This document shows positions 1 to 9,241 of a stretch of DNA of 64,000 nucleotides, piece by piece. The notes under the pieces were generated by a model, which saw only the letters and a program-made list of their open reading frames with translations, was not told where the DNA came from and made no database searches. Both the position numbers and the translations under genes were made by a program. Source of the DNA: Planctomycetota bacterium (GTDB taxonomy: Bacteria; Planctomycetota; Phycisphaerae; Sedimentisphaerales; Anaerobacaceae); the NCBI GenBank assembly GCA_022563885.1, contig JADFMM010000001.1:27412-91411 (forward strand), in the 5' to 3' direction. Position 1 is the first letter of the stretch; each line of letters opens with the position of its first letter.

Positions 1-1785
1 GAAAAACAGAACCTGCTGGAAGAACTCAATGCCGCCAAGCGCTTGGACATGATTGCCATGGCCCTGGCCAATCAACTGGAGGTCCTGGAAATGAGTCACA
101 AGATCCAGGGCCGAGTTCGCGAGTCGATTGACAAGACCCAACGTGAGTATTTTCTGCAAGAGCAGCTCAAGGCCATTCAGTCGGAGTTGGGCCATGGTGA
201 CACTCAGGGGGAAGAACTCAAGGAGATCGCCAAAAACATCAAGAAGGCAAGAATGCCGAAGAAGGTTGAGGCCGAATCGCTCAGGGAACTGGACCGACTC
301 GGCAAGACGCCCGTCGCCTCCCCCGAGTACAGCGTCATCCGCACCTACCTCGATTGGGTGTGCGAACTGCCCTGGTCCCTCAGCACCGAAGACCAACTCG
401 TCATTGACAAAGCCGAACGGATCTTGAACAAGGATCACTACAATCTCATCAAGGTCAAGAAACGCATCCTGGAATTCCTGGCCGTCCGCAAGCTCAATCC
501 CACCGGCAAGAGCCCCATTCTCTGCTTCGTCGGACCGCCCGGGGTGGGCAAGACCTCCTTGGGAAAATCGATCGCCCGGGCCATGCACCGGAACTTCGTC
601 CGCATGTCACTCGGTGGCATCCGCGATGAAGCCGACATCCGCGGGCACCGGCGCACCTACATCGGCGCACTGCCGGGTCGGATCTTGCAGGAGTTGCGCA
701 AGTGCGGAAGCAACAATCCGGTCTTCATGCTCGACGAATTGGACAAAATCGGCGCCGACTTCCGGGGTGATCCGGCCAGCGCCCTACTGGAAGTCCTGGA
801 CCCCGAACAGAACAGTACCTTCTCGGACCACTACCTGGACCAGCCTTTCGATCTATCCCGAGTCATGTTCATCGGCACCGCCAATTACACCGAGCCCATT
901 CCCCTGGCACTCTACGATCGCATGGAAATCATCGAGCTGCCCGGCTACACGGACAAAGAAAAGCTCAGCATCGCCAAGCGCTATCTCCTCCGGCGACAGC
1001 TCAAGGAACATGGTCTCAGCAAAAACACCTTGACCATCAAGGACGACGCCTTGCTCTTTATCATCGAAAACTATACCCGAGAGGCGGGGGTCCGAAATAT
1101 AGAGCGTCACATCGCCGCCGTGTGCCGTCACGTGGCCACCGACATTGCCCGGGGCAAGAAGCGTCGCGCCACCATCGGCAAGACGCAAATCCCCAAGATC
1201 CTGGGACCCACTCAATATGAGTCCGAACTCGCCCTGCGCACCGGCATCCCCGGCGTCGTCACCGGCCTGGCCTACACGCCCGTCGGGGGTGAGTTGCTCT
1301 TTATCGAGGCGGCCAGCATGCCCGGGAAGGGAGGCCTCCAGTTGACCGGCCAAATTGGCGACATCATGAAGGAGAGCGCCGAGGCCGCCTTCTCCGTCGT
1401 GCGATCCAACGCCGACGCCCTGAAAATCCCCGAAGACGCCTTCAACAAATTTGACTACCATATCCACGTCCCGGCGGGTGCGATCCCCAAGGACGGCCCC
1501 AGTGCCGGTGTTGCCATGTTCACCTCCCTGGTCTCATTGCTGACCGGCGCAATCGTGCAACCGGATCTGGCCATGACCGGAGAAATTACGCTACGGGGGC
1601 TGGTCCTGCCCATCGGCGGCCTCAAAGAGAAGATCCTCGCCGCCAAGCAGGCTGGCATCAAGACCGTGATCTTGCCCACTCGGAACAAGAAGGACATGGA
1701 AGAGGTTCCCAAGGAGGCCAAGCGGGGGATGCGGTTTGAGTTCGTCAAGGATGTGGATCAGGTGTTGAAGCTGGCGATGCAGTGA
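1..1785 (+). CDS. lon: Lon ATP-dependent protease, 3' part of gene
   Basis: Cytosolic AAA+ serine protease that unfolds and degrades damaged and regulatory proteins. The reading frame is open from base 1, so the true start lies upstream; the first in-window ATG at 43 is internal. Seen in order: the coiled end of the N-terminal region (TQREYFLQEQLKAIQSELG), Walker A GPPGVGKTS, Walker B region VFMLDELDKIG, and the C-terminal protease domain. The catalytic dyad is present, with Ser in PKDGPSAGVAM and Lys in GGLKEKILAAK. About 595 residues are visible; full bacterial Lon is usually near 800, so roughly the first quarter is missing. It ends only 4 bases before the stop codon of convergent lysC, leaving no room for a terminator between them. 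Identity is secure. Confidence 0.97.
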   Translation, partial: EKQNLLEELNAAKRLDMIAMALANQLEVLEMSHKIQGRVRESIDKTQREYFLQEQLKAIQSELGHGDTQGEELKEIAKNIKKARMPKKVEAESLRELDRLGKTPVASPEYSVIRTYLDWVCELPWSLSTEDQLVIDKAERILNKDHYNLIKVKKRILEFLAVRKLNPTGKSPILCFVGPPGVGKTSLGKSIARAMHRNFVRMSLGGIRDEADIRGHRRTYIGALPGRILQELRKCGSNNPVFMLDELDKIGADFRGDPASALLEVLDPEQNSTFSDHYLDQPFDLSRVMFIGTANYTEPIPLALYDRMEIIELPGYTDKEKLSIAKRYLLRRQLKEHGLSKNTLTIKDDALLFIIENYTREAGVRNIERHIAAVCRHVATDIARGKKRRATIGKTQIPKILGPTQYESELALRTGIPGVVTGLAYTPVGGELLFIEAASMPGKGGLQLTGQIGDIMKESAEAAFSVVRSNADALKIPEDAFNKFDYHIHVPAGAIPKDGPSAGVAMFTSLVSLLTGAIVQPDLAMTGEITLRGLVLPIGGLKEKILAAKQAGIKTVILPTRNKKDMEEVPKEAKRGMRFEFVKDVDQVLKLAMQ

Positions 1786-1789
1786 ACAC

Positions 1790-3136
1790 TCAGAATAAGG
1801 CCCGTCCCAACGCCTGCACCGCCTTCTTGCGGTCGACTTCTTTGACGCCGAACATGATGCTGGTCTCCGAGGAGCCTTGATTGATCAATTCGATGTTGAC
1901 GCCTGCCTGGGACAGGGCCTCGCAGGCCTTGGCGGCGATACCTACGGCGTAGCGCATGCCCTCGCCGACGATCATGATCAAAGAGAGGCCATGTTCGACA
2001 CTCAACTCGTCCGGTTCCAGTTCTTCCTGAATCCGCGCCAAGACGCGTCTTTCCTTCTCGTCGGTGAAGGGTTCGCTCTTGATGATGACGGACATGTTGT
2101 CGATGCCGGAGGGGGCATGTTCGAAGGAGAGGTCTTCTTCCTCCACGATCTGCAGCAAGCGACGCCCGAACCCCACTTCTCGGTTCATCATGTATTTGCT
2201 GAGGGAGATCGCACTGAAGCCCCCGGCGCTGGCGATACCGGTGACTTCTCCGTGCTCGTAGCGGCGCTGGGGGACGATCAGCGTACCGGGGGCCTCGGGT
2301 CGATTGGTGTTCTTGATGCAGATCGGCACGTTGGCATGAATGACCGGTACAATCGCTTCATCGTGGAAGACACCGAAGCCGGCGTAGGCCAGTTCTCTCA
2401 TTTCACGGTAAGTCAAGATATCGATGGAGGGCGGGTCGTCCACCAGACGCGGGTCCATGGCATAGACGGAATCGACGTCGGTGAAGTTCTCATACACATC
2501 GGCCTTGACGGCCGCGGCCAGGATGGCGCCGGTGATATCGGAGCCGCCCCGCGGGAAGGTCGCGATATCCCCCTGAAGTGTGTAGCCAAAGAATCCCGGA
2601 AAGATGACGATCTCTTCCATCTCCCGCAGGCACGCCAGGCGTTCGAAAGATTCCGGCAACACCTGGGCATTGCCAAAGTCGTCACTCAGCAATAGTCCCG
2701 CCGCCTTGGGATTGACATAGCGGGCCGAGATGCCCTGGGCGGCGAATGCCAGGGCAACGACCTTGGCGTGACTGTCTTCGCCTGCGGCCTTGATGGTATC
2801 CATGAACTGGGCATCGTGGCTGGAACGATTGCGGATGCGGCTGCGCAGGTCCTCTTCGATTTCGGCCACGACGGTGGGCGTCAGCTTCAGGGCCTGTTGA
2901 ATGTCGGCGTAGCGTGTCACGACGGCGGCCAGTTCCTGATCGAAGGATCGTTGGGCCAGGACGGTCTCTCCCAGCGTGATCAACAGATCGGTCACCTTGG
3001 TGTCGTCCGGGTCACGCTTACCCGGGGCGGAGACTACGATCAGGCGTCGGTCGCTGTCCGCCTTGACGATGTCGATGATCTTGCGGATCTGGCCGGCATC
3101 CGCCAGCGATGAGCCGCCGAACTTCACAACTTTCAT
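1790..3136 (-). CDS. lysC: Aspartate kinase
   Basis: Phosphorylates L-aspartate with ATP, the first step to lysine (via diaminopimelate), threonine and methionine. The 448-residue product begins with the kinase motif KFGGSSLAD (residues 5-13). It has the typical amino-acid-kinase segments FPRGGSDITGAILAAA and YENFTDVDSVYAMDPR, and ends in two ACT regulatory domains (about 310-448, including INQGSSETSIMFGV), so feedback inhibition by an amino acid is expected. It is monofunctional, and a separate hom gene lies in the same operon. It is the last gene of hom / phosphoglycerate-mutase-like / lysC, 32 bases after the middle gene. No lysine riboswitch fits in that gap. dapF lies elsewhere in the window at 25312. 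Confidence 0.95.
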   Translation of the reverse strand: MKVVKFGGSSLADAGQIRKIIDIVKADSDRRLIVVSAPGKRDPDDTKVTDLLITLGETVLAQRSFDQELAAVVTRYADIQQALKLTPTVVAEIEEDLRSRIRNRSSHDAQFMDTIKAAGEDSHAKVVALAFAAQGISARYVNPKAAGLLLSDDFGNAQVLPESFERLACLREMEEIVIFPGFFGYTLQGDIATFPRGGSDITGAILAAAVKADVYENFTDVDSVYAMDPRLVDDPPSIDILTYREMRELAYAGFGVFHDEAIVPVIHANVPICIKNTNRPEAPGTLIVPQRRYEHGEVTGIASAGGFSAISLSKYMMNREVGFGRRLLQIVEEEDLSFEHAPSGIDNMSVIIKSEPFTDEKERRVLARIQEELEPDELSVEHGLSLIMIVGEGMRYAVGIAAKACEALSQAGVNIELINQGSSETSIMFGVKEVDRKKAVQALGRALF

Positions 3137-3168
3137 TGATGCTCCTCGGGTTCCCCGGAGGCATGTCT

Positions 3169-4374
3169 CTATCGAGACGTACTCTTCAAGAAGTACTCCA
3201 TGAGTTCATGGCCGCGGTCGATACGAAAGCCACTCTTGCGGGCGTTGGCCTCGCCATAACGCTGCTCGGTGATACTCTTGATGCCGGTCCCGGCCATGGC
3301 AAAGGGCACCGGATCGTCACTGTGACCGCAGGTGCGGATATGGGTCGCATGATCCGGCAAGACCATGATCCGCCAGGTGTCACGTTCGCGAAGGCCCTCC
3401 AGAATGGGTCCCACGACCTGGCTGTCGATGCGTTCGATGGCCTTCAGCTTCATCTCGGCATTGCCCTGATGAGAGGCCTCATCGGGCGCTTCTATGTGGA
3501 CGAACACCAAGTCGTAGGTCTCCAAGGCCTCGAGAGCGGCCGCCGCCTTGCCGGCGTAGTTCGTCTCAAAGAATCCGGTGGCCCCCTCTACCTCGATAAG
3601 ATCGAAACCGATCAATTTGGCGAGCCCCCGGACGAGGTCCACGGCGGTGATCGCCACGCCGCTGAGGCCAAACTGGTCTTGAAAGCGAGCCAACATCATC
3701 TTACGTCCCTGTCCCCACAGCCAGATCGAACTCACCGTGTTTTCGCCCAGATCGCGGCGGACCTTGTTAATATCGTGACTTTCAAGAAACTTCATGGATC
3801 GGAACATCAGTTCCCGCAGGAGATCCGACCCCTTGCCCCGGGGGAGGATCTTTTCGGCCGACTGGCCAATATGATCGTGGGGAGGGCTGGTCTGACAATC
3901 GAAGTCGCTGTCGCGAAAGACAAGCAGGTGTCGATAACTGACCCCGGTGTGAAACTCCAACCCCGGCTGATCTTCAAAGAGATGGGCCAGGTCCGCGATC
4001 AGACTCGTGGCCTCCGCGGTGGAGATATGACCGGCGCTGTGATCCGCCATGGTACCGTCGGCCAGTGTCACGAGGTTACATCGGAACACCCAGTCATGGG
4101 GCCCCAGAGGGATATTTCGGGCTGCGGCTTCCAGCGGCGCCCGGCCTCCATAGTAACGTTCGGGCGGGTAGCCCAGCAGGCTCATCTGCGCCACGTCACT
4201 GCCCGGTTCAAAACCGGCCGGTATAGTTCGCACCAGACCCTGCCGACCCAGCTTGCAGATGAGATCCATGTTGGGGGTTTCGGCAGCATCCAGCGGCGTC
4301 CGCCCGCCAAACTGCTCCAAGGGTTCATCGGCGGCTCCATCCGGGATGATGATGACGTACTTTCCCTGAGTCAT
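3169..4374 (-). CDS. ApgM-family phosphoglycerate mutase-like protein, possible homoserine kinase
   Basis: A 401-residue member of the archaeal-type, cofactor-independent phosphoglycerate mutase family (alkaline-phosphatase fold). Seen: the metal-binding start IIIPDGAADEP (Asp12), TPNMDLICKLG, the nucleophile region GSDVAQMSLLGY (Ser65), and the C-terminal metal site LPDHATHIRTCGHSDDPVPF. It lies between hom (3-base gap upstream) and lysC (32 bases downstream), all on the minus strand, so the three are almost certainly co-transcribed. ApgM-like proteins encoded beside threonine genes have been proposed or shown in some bacteria to act as homoserine kinases in place of ThrB. With no thrB in sight, that is the inferred role here. 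The alternative is glycolytic 2-phosphoglycerate/3-phosphoglycerate interconversion. Family assignment is strong; substrate is open. Confidence 0.88.
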   Translation of the reverse strand: MTQGKYVIIIPDGAADEPLEQFGGRTPLDAAETPNMDLICKLGRQGLVRTIPAGFEPGSDVAQMSLLGYPPERYYGGRAPLEAAARNIPLGPHDWVFRCNLVTLADGTMADHSAGHISTAEATSLIADLAHLFEDQPGLEFHTGVSYRHLLVFRDSDFDCQTSPPHDHIGQSAEKILPRGKGSDLLRELMFRSMKFLESHDINKVRRDLGENTVSSIWLWGQGRKMMLARFQDQFGLSGVAITAVDLVRGLAKLIGFDLIEVEGATGFFETNYAGKAAAALEALETYDLVFVHIEAPDEASHQGNAEMKLKAIERIDSQVVGPILEGLRERDTWRIMVLPDHATHIRTCGHSDDPVPFAMAGTGIKSITEQRYGEANARKSGFRIDRGHELMEYFLKSTSR

Positions 4375-4377
4375 GGT

Positions 4378-5703
4378 TCAGTCATCCTTATCTTCGGGAA
4401 TGTCCACGATTCGGATACAGACAGGCTTGCCGCCGATAGTGTCCAGCTCTGTGATTTCCGCGAGGGCGTCGCTCATGTTCTTTTCCTGCGTTTCATGCGT
4501 GACGATGACCACGGGCACCGTATCATCCGGGCCTCGGCCTTCATGTTGGAGAGCGCCCGAGATACTGATCCCGTGGTCGCCCAACACCTTGCCGTAGGCA
4601 GCCACCACCCCGGGATGATCTTTGGCCATAATCCGAATATAGAACCGACTCTCACAGTCGGCCATCGCCTCGATCTGCCCGGCGATCTGCTGCCTCGACT
4701 TGACTTGAACCTGGTCAAAGCTCCGTTTCGAATTTCCCAGCGCCACGTCGATCACATCTGCTACGACCGCGCTGGCGGTGGGCATCATACCGGCTCCCCG
4801 ACCGTAGAGCAGGACCTCCCCCACGGCGTGGCCGAAGAGGCTGATGGCATTGAAGGGACCGTTCACGCGGGCCAGCGCCGTCTCCTTGAGAATAAGGGCG
4901 GGATGCACGCGCAACGAAACCTTCCCGTTCGGCTTCTTCTGGCCAATGGCCAGGAGTTTCAGGCAGTATCCCATTTCGTCGGCATAGCGAATGTCATCCT
5001 GGGAGACGTCTTCGATGCCTTCCGTATAGACATCTTCGAGCTTCAACTCATAGCCAAAGGCCAACGAACCCAAGATCGTCAGCTTGTGGCTGCTGTCGCC
5101 GCCATTGATGTCCAGGGTGGGGTCTGCCTCGGCATAGCCCTTAGCCTGGGCCTCCTTCAAGGTCTCGGCGAAGTCGGTGCCTTCCGCACTCATCTTGGAG
5201 AGGATGTAGTTGCAGGTTCCATTCAGGATGCCGTAGAGGGCCGTGATGTCATTTGCCAGCAAGCCCGTCCGTAGGGCCGACACGATGGGGATGCCCCCGG
5301 CGCAGCTCGCTTCGAAGGCAATGCAACGATCCGCTTCACGGGCCACCTGGTAGAGTTCGCTGCCGTGGACGGCGAGCAGGGCCTTATTGGCCGTGACCAC
5401 ATGCTTGCCGGCCCGAAGCATCTTTAACTGTATCTCTTTGGCAATGCCTGTGCCACCGACCAGTTCAATCGCCACCTCGATCGTGTTGTCGTTGAGCAAC
5501 ACCTCGAGGTCGCTCGTGAGGACCCCGTCGGGCAACTGCACGGGTCTGGGCGTCTCGGTGTCGAGATCCACGACACACACGAGTTCAAATCGAATGCCCG
5601 TCTTGGCGCGGAGGATATCTCCATTCTCGACGAGCAGCCGGGCCACCCCGCAGCCGACGGTGCCGAAACCCACCAGCCCCACGCGGACACTCTTTTCCTT
5701 CAT
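4378..5703 (-). CDS. hom: Homoserine dehydrogenase with ACT domain
   Basis: NAD(P)-dependent reduction of aspartate semialdehyde to homoserine, the branch point to threonine and methionine. The 441-residue product opens with a Rossmann nucleotide-binding site, GLVGFGTVGCGVA (9-21). It carries the homoserine dehydrogenase signature region GILNGTCNYILSKM and GYAEADPTLDINGGDSSHK, and ends in an ACT domain (about 350-430, GVVAAYGKVLGDHGISISG) as in threonine-inhibited enzymes. It is the first gene of a three-gene minus-strand operon, followed after 3 bases by the mutase-like gene and then lysC. The promoter should lie between 5704 and about 5900. No leader peptide or riboswitch was recognised there. 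Confidence 0.95.
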   Translation of the reverse strand: MKEKSVRVGLVGFGTVGCGVARLLVENGDILRAKTGIRFELVCVVDLDTETPRPVQLPDGVLTSDLEVLLNDNTIEVAIELVGGTGIAKEIQLKMLRAGKHVVTANKALLAVHGSELYQVAREADRCIAFEASCAGGIPIVSALRTGLLANDITALYGILNGTCNYILSKMSAEGTDFAETLKEAQAKGYAEADPTLDINGGDSSHKLTILGSLAFGYELKLEDVYTEGIEDVSQDDIRYADEMGYCLKLLAIGQKKPNGKVSLRVHPALILKETALARVNGPFNAISLFGHAVGEVLLYGRGAGMMPTASAVVADVIDVALGNSKRSFDQVQVKSRQQIAGQIEAMADCESRFYIRIMAKDHPGVVAAYGKVLGDHGISISGALQHEGRGPDDTVPVVIVTHETQEKNMSDALAEITELDTIGGKPVCIRIVDIPEDKDD

Positions 5704-5926
5704 GACCGTTCCTTTTTCTATTGAAAGCGTGACCGCTTCACTTGGAGGTGAGGCGCAGGGAGAGCCCGAAGAATCATGCCATCACAAATAGCGCCGAGTC
5801 AATACGATCGGAAGTTTTCGGTCAAGCAAAAACTTCCCGGATTCATCGCCGCATCGCCGGGCCGGCGATGGCTCCTCGATAGGACATTCGGGCCTGGCTC
5901 AATGCCGGGTTGGACGACTCGACGTT

Positions 5927-6010
5927 GGAATCGTAATCGTCATCGTCATAGTCTTCTCGGCGTTCTCGATGACGCTTACGAGTAGCGCTTCGCTGAGCAC
6001 GAGCACGAAG
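5927..6010. repeat. Palindromic repeat, GTCGTAATCG family, copy 1
   Basis: An imperfect inverted repeat whose left arm contains GGAATCGTAATCGTCATCGTC and whose right arm is GATGACGCTTACGAG followed by a second GCTTCGCTGAGCACGAGCACG stem. Related copies lie at 46752, 47775 and 59220; the last shares the GCGCTTCGCTGA(T/G)CACGA half. It sits in the 447-base stretch between hom and mobile element A (5704-6150), where no convincing gene was found. Confidence 0.55.
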
Positions 6011-6150
6011 ACAGATCAGACGGACTGCGACCCCTATGCACACTTTTCTGAACCAGGCCGACATGCGGGAAGGCGTCGCCGCATGGGCCAGTCGATCGAG
6101 GGCTTCACGCCTCAAACGTGTTCGCCCCAGCTGACGGGCAACGAGCGTGA

Positions 6151-6330
6151 GGGATCGGCAAGAAATAACTTGGACTTTTGAATGCCCAATTGCACCTCAT
6201 CTTTGATCGCTTCTCAATCGCGACATCCGCGACGTAGAACCGCTACGCCTGTGGTTTCGCTCAATCGGGTGCGACCCAATATGGGGCACACTTGGACCCC
6301 AAATTGACCAACTTATTTCTTGCCAATCCC
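6151..6330 (-). mobile_element. 180-bp quasi-palindromic MITE-like element, copy A
   Basis: One of four full 180-bp copies (others at 19522, 28700, 42016). It runs in the opposite orientation to those three. The ends are GGGATCGGCAAGAAATAA and, read on the other strand, GGGATTGGCAAGAAATAA. The interior has a second stem, GCGACGTAG..CTACGCC, flanked by TCAATCGCG and GGTTTCGCTCAATCG. Flanking triplets are TGA (left) and TTA (right), one mismatch from a 3-bp target duplication. The right-hand TTA is also the stop codon (TAA on the minus strand) of the histidine kinase gene. There is no open frame long enough for a transposase, so it is non-autonomous. Confidence 0.75.
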
Positions 6331-8700
6331 TTATTCCGCCGCCACTGCGTTCTCAAGGACGATGTCGCCTGATTCTGACAAAACCTCTTCCGTGGCACTG
6401 TGCGTGATGGGAAGATGGACCGTAAAGGTCGTCCCTTTTTCCACCTCGCTTGCCACCTCGACCCGCCCCCCATGCGCGCCGATGATCCGTTTGACGATGG
6501 CGAGGCCCAGGCCCGTGCCTTTGATCGTCTTCCCGGGTCGCTTGACCCGGTAAAAACGGTCAAAGATTTTGCCAAGGGCCTCGGGTGGAATACCCATGCC
6601 CGAGTCCTGAACCTGAATGACAAATTCATCGTTCACGCCGTTCAGCCGAATAGACACGCAGCCTTCCGGCGGTGTAAATTTGATGGCGTTGCTGATCAGA
6701 TTCGTCAGCACCTGGATGATGCGATCCGTGTCAAACCGGCCCTCGGGCAAATCGGGCTCGATGTCGAGGGAGATGCGAACCTTGCACTTGTTGGCAAAGT
6801 GGATCATGGTGCTGTAGGCGTCTTCGAGCACTTTCCCCAAATCCCCTTCTTCCATCTGGAAGTCCATCTTACTCGATCCGAGCTTCTGGAAGTCCAGCAC
6901 ATCATTGATCAAGCGCCACAGGCGATCGATGTTGCGCTTGGCCAGATCTAAGAAATGCTTCTGATCGTCGTTGATCTCGCCCGCCACGCCGTCCAGCACG
7001 ATCAACACGGCCTCTTTCATCGAGGCCAATGGGGTCCGTAGTTCATGGGAGACGGTCGAGATGAACTGACTCTTGATCTCCATGGTTTCCCGAAGCTCTT
7101 TTTCCGCCTTGGTCCGGTCTGTGACATCATGGAGGGCCACCACTGCGTAGCGGGTCCCATCGATAATGACGGGTTCCGCACTGATAGAGAGAGACGGTTG
7201 AATGAGCCTGCCGTTGATTTTGAGCTCGGGTTGTGTTTCGACACCGTGCACCGGGAGGCCGGAGTCAACGGACTTCTTGATGGTATTGAACAACACACAA
7301 TCAGTGCACTCGGGGGCCTGGCCACAGCGCGTGTTGCCGTATTGCAAGTCGGGATCCACATGGACGCAGCCCAACACAAAGCCCGGCAGCTGATTGACGA
7401 TCTCCGCGTAGTCTTTGCCCGCAAGCGTGCGGACGGCGTCGTTGGCGCGTCGGACCCGCATATGTTCGTCAATGAGCAACATCGCGATGGGCGCGGCATC
7501 AAAGATGGCTTCCAGGTTGCGCTGTTTACGATTGAGAACCTCGTGGAGGTGACGTCGTTCCGTGATGTCCACATCCACGCCGCGATACCCCATCAGATTG
7601 CCCTCTTCATCCAGAATAGGAACGCCGCTCTTGGATAACCAAATGACGTTGCCCTCGCGGTCGAGATTCTTGGTTTCAAACTCCCGGAAAGAATCCCGGC
7701 GAGCAAAGACCTCGAAGGCCCTCTTCTTGAGGCGCTCGCGCTCCTCCGGATGGAATAGATCATAGAAATGGGTCTTGCCCAGCATATCCTCGGGTTTGAC
7801 GCCCAGGATCCTCTCGACGACGGGGCTGAGGTAGGTGAACAGCCCTTTCGCGTCTACTTCCCAAATCCACTCCTCCGCATTCTCGACGACCTGGCGGAAC
7901 CGTTCTTCCGATTTTCGTAACGCCTCCTCGATTTCCTTACGTTCGGTGATATCGTGAATGATGCCGATCGATCCCCGAACCTTGCCCTGTCTATCTTTCA
8001 GAACGCTCAGCGAGACGTCGACATTGATGATGCGGCCATCCTTCTTTATCATCCTGGTTTCGAGATGCTGCTGAACGCCCTTTTCCCGGATTTGGCGGGA
8101 TCGCAGGATTTGCCAGTCCTCCTCCGGATAGAAAGATTTTATCGGTTTCTGGTGGAGATCCTCGTGGCTCATGCCAAAGAGGTTTTCCGTGAACGTGTTC
8201 CAGGAAGACAGACGTTCCTCAGCATCGACCACCATAATGGCCACGGCGGAGTTTTCAAAGATGGTACGGTAGCGTTGCTCGGCTTCCTGGAGCGTTCGCT
8301 CGGCCTTCTTCCGTTCGATGGCATATCGAATCGCCCGTGCCAGGACGTTGCTATCGAATTGCCCCTTTACCAGGTAGTCTTGAACGCCTAGCTGAACGAC
8401 GGCGAGGGTCGTCGCCTCATCATCCATATTGCTCAGCACGATGAGAGGCACATCCGGGGCGGCGCGCTGGAGTTCGTCCGCCGCCTTAATGCCGGCACTG
8501 TCCGGCAGGCCCAGATCGGACAGGATGATGTCAAACGTTTCCGTCTCGACCAACTGTAGGGCGGTCTGCAGGTCACCGGCAGATTGCTGATCTGCGATGT
8601 TCAGTGCACTCTGGGCCAGAAGTCGTTCGAGCAGTTTTCTGTCGACCTGATCATCTTCAACGATGAGGACTCTGACTCCGCTATCCACCGTCACGGTCAC
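6331..8700 (-). CDS. Hybrid sensor histidine kinase (REC-PAS-PAS-PAS-HisKA-HATPase)
   Basis: A 789-residue soluble sensor kinase with no membrane segment. Order: receiver domain (about 9-125, phospho-acceptor Asp62 in SDLGLPDS), PAS1 (about 143-255), PAS2 (about 265-382), PAS3 (about 393-530), HisKA with phospho-His552 in [11 protein letters not shown], and HATPase (about 650-765) with N-box [18 protein letters not shown] and GTGLGL. PAS3 carries four cysteines (445, 459, 465, 468; [11 protein letters not shown]), which could bind a metal or cluster or act as a redox switch. An N-terminal receiver suggests it takes input from another kinase. It follows a single-domain response regulator (gap 93 bases), its probable partner. 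The stop codon falls in the terminal triplet beside element A. The signal is unknown. Confidence 0.93.
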   Translation of the reverse strand: MTVTVDSGVRVLIVEDDQVDRKLLERLLAQSALNIADQQSAGDLQTALQLVETETFDIILSDLGLPDSAGIKAADELQRAAPDVPLIVLSNMDDEATTLAVVQLGVQDYLVKGQFDSNVLARAIRYAIERKKAERTLQEAEQRYRTIFENSAVAIMVVDAEERLSSWNTFTENLFGMSHEDLHQKPIKSFYPEEDWQILRSRQIREKGVQQHLETRMIKKDGRIINVDVSLSVLKDRQGKVRGSIGIIHDITERKEIEEALRKSEERFRQVVENAEEWIWEVDAKGLFTYLSPVVERILGVKPEDMLGKTHFYDLFHPEERERLKKRAFEVFARRDSFREFETKNLDREGNVIWLSKSGVPILDEEGNLMGYRGVDVDITERRHLHEVLNRKQRNLEAIFDAAPIAMLLIDEHMRVRRANDAVRTLAGKDYAEIVNQLPGFVLGCVHVDPDLQYGNTRCGQAPECTDCVLFNTIKKSVDSGLPVHGVETQPELKINGRLIQPSLSISAEPVIIDGTRYAVVALHDVTDRTKAEKELRETMEIKSQFISTVSHELRTPLASMKEAVLIVLDGVAGEINDDQKHFLDLAKRNIDRLWRLINDVLDFQKLGSSKMDFQMEEGDLGKVLEDAYSTMIHFANKCKVRISLDIEPDLPEGRFDTDRIIQVLTNLISNAIKFTPPEGCVSIRLNGVNDEFVIQVQDSGMGIPPEALGKIFDRFYRVKRPGKTIKGTGLGLAIVKRIIGAHGGRVEVASEVEKGTTFTVHLPITHSATEEVLSESGDIVLENAVAAE

Positions 8701-8793
8701 ATCTCCGCTTGCACAGCATCGTCCACAGAGTCCCCTAGCCCGAACACGTCGCGGCGCCAGGGGGCCGACGGTCGCGAGCGAAAGCCCGGCGTT

Positions 8794-9198
8794 TCATGCA
8801 TCATTGAGCGCTCTCTCGATTTTTTCAATGAGCTCATTGAAGTCGAACGGTTTGGTGATGTAGTCGGCAATGCCATAGGCAGAAGCGGCGGCAATATCCT
8901 GGGTCCCATACTGAGCCGTCAGCATAATCACGGGGATACCCGCAGTCTCAGGATTGGCCCTCAGCTCTTTGAGCATTTCATGACCATCCATCACCGGCAT
9001 GCTGGTGTCCAGCAGGATCAAATCCGGCTGTTCCGCAGCAACCACCTCCAGACCTTCTTGGCCATTTTGGGCCGTGACCACCTGACAGTTGGAGAACTTC
9101 AGGCGATATTCGACGGTACTGATGAGATCCTGCTCATCATCCACAACCAAAATTTTCGGCTGTTCAACCTTCTTCTGTGATTTAAAGAGTCCTAACAT
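8794..9198 (-). CDS. Single-domain response regulator (CheY-like)
   Basis: 134 residues forming one receiver domain: acidic pair VVDDEQD (about 20-21), phospho-acceptor Asp64 (LILLDTSMP), Thr94 and Lys116 (ADYITKPF). There is no DNA-binding or enzymatic output domain, so it probably works by protein-protein contact. It may feed the receiver or kinase domains encoded immediately downstream, where the histidine kinase gene starts 93 bases later on the same strand. The first 14 residues (MLGLFKSQKKVEQP) form a short basic extension before the fold. Both genes are upstream of nothing obvious that they would control, although the pilus operon lies just behind them, so regulation of pili is a guess. 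Confidence 0.92.
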   Translation of the reverse strand: MLGLFKSQKKVEQPKILVVDDEQDLISTVEYRLKFSNCQVVTAQNGQEGLEVVAAEQPDLILLDTSMPVMDGHEMLKELRANPETAGIPVIMLTAQYGTQDIAAASAYGIADYITKPFDFNELIEKIERALNDA

Positions 9199-9241
9199 TA
9201 GAGTTCCTCACAATGGACTGGCCCCTATGACAGTCTTCTGA

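Noticed and set aside
3137..3168. Lysine riboswitch before lysC
   Set aside because: The gap is only 32 bases and lies inside an operon.
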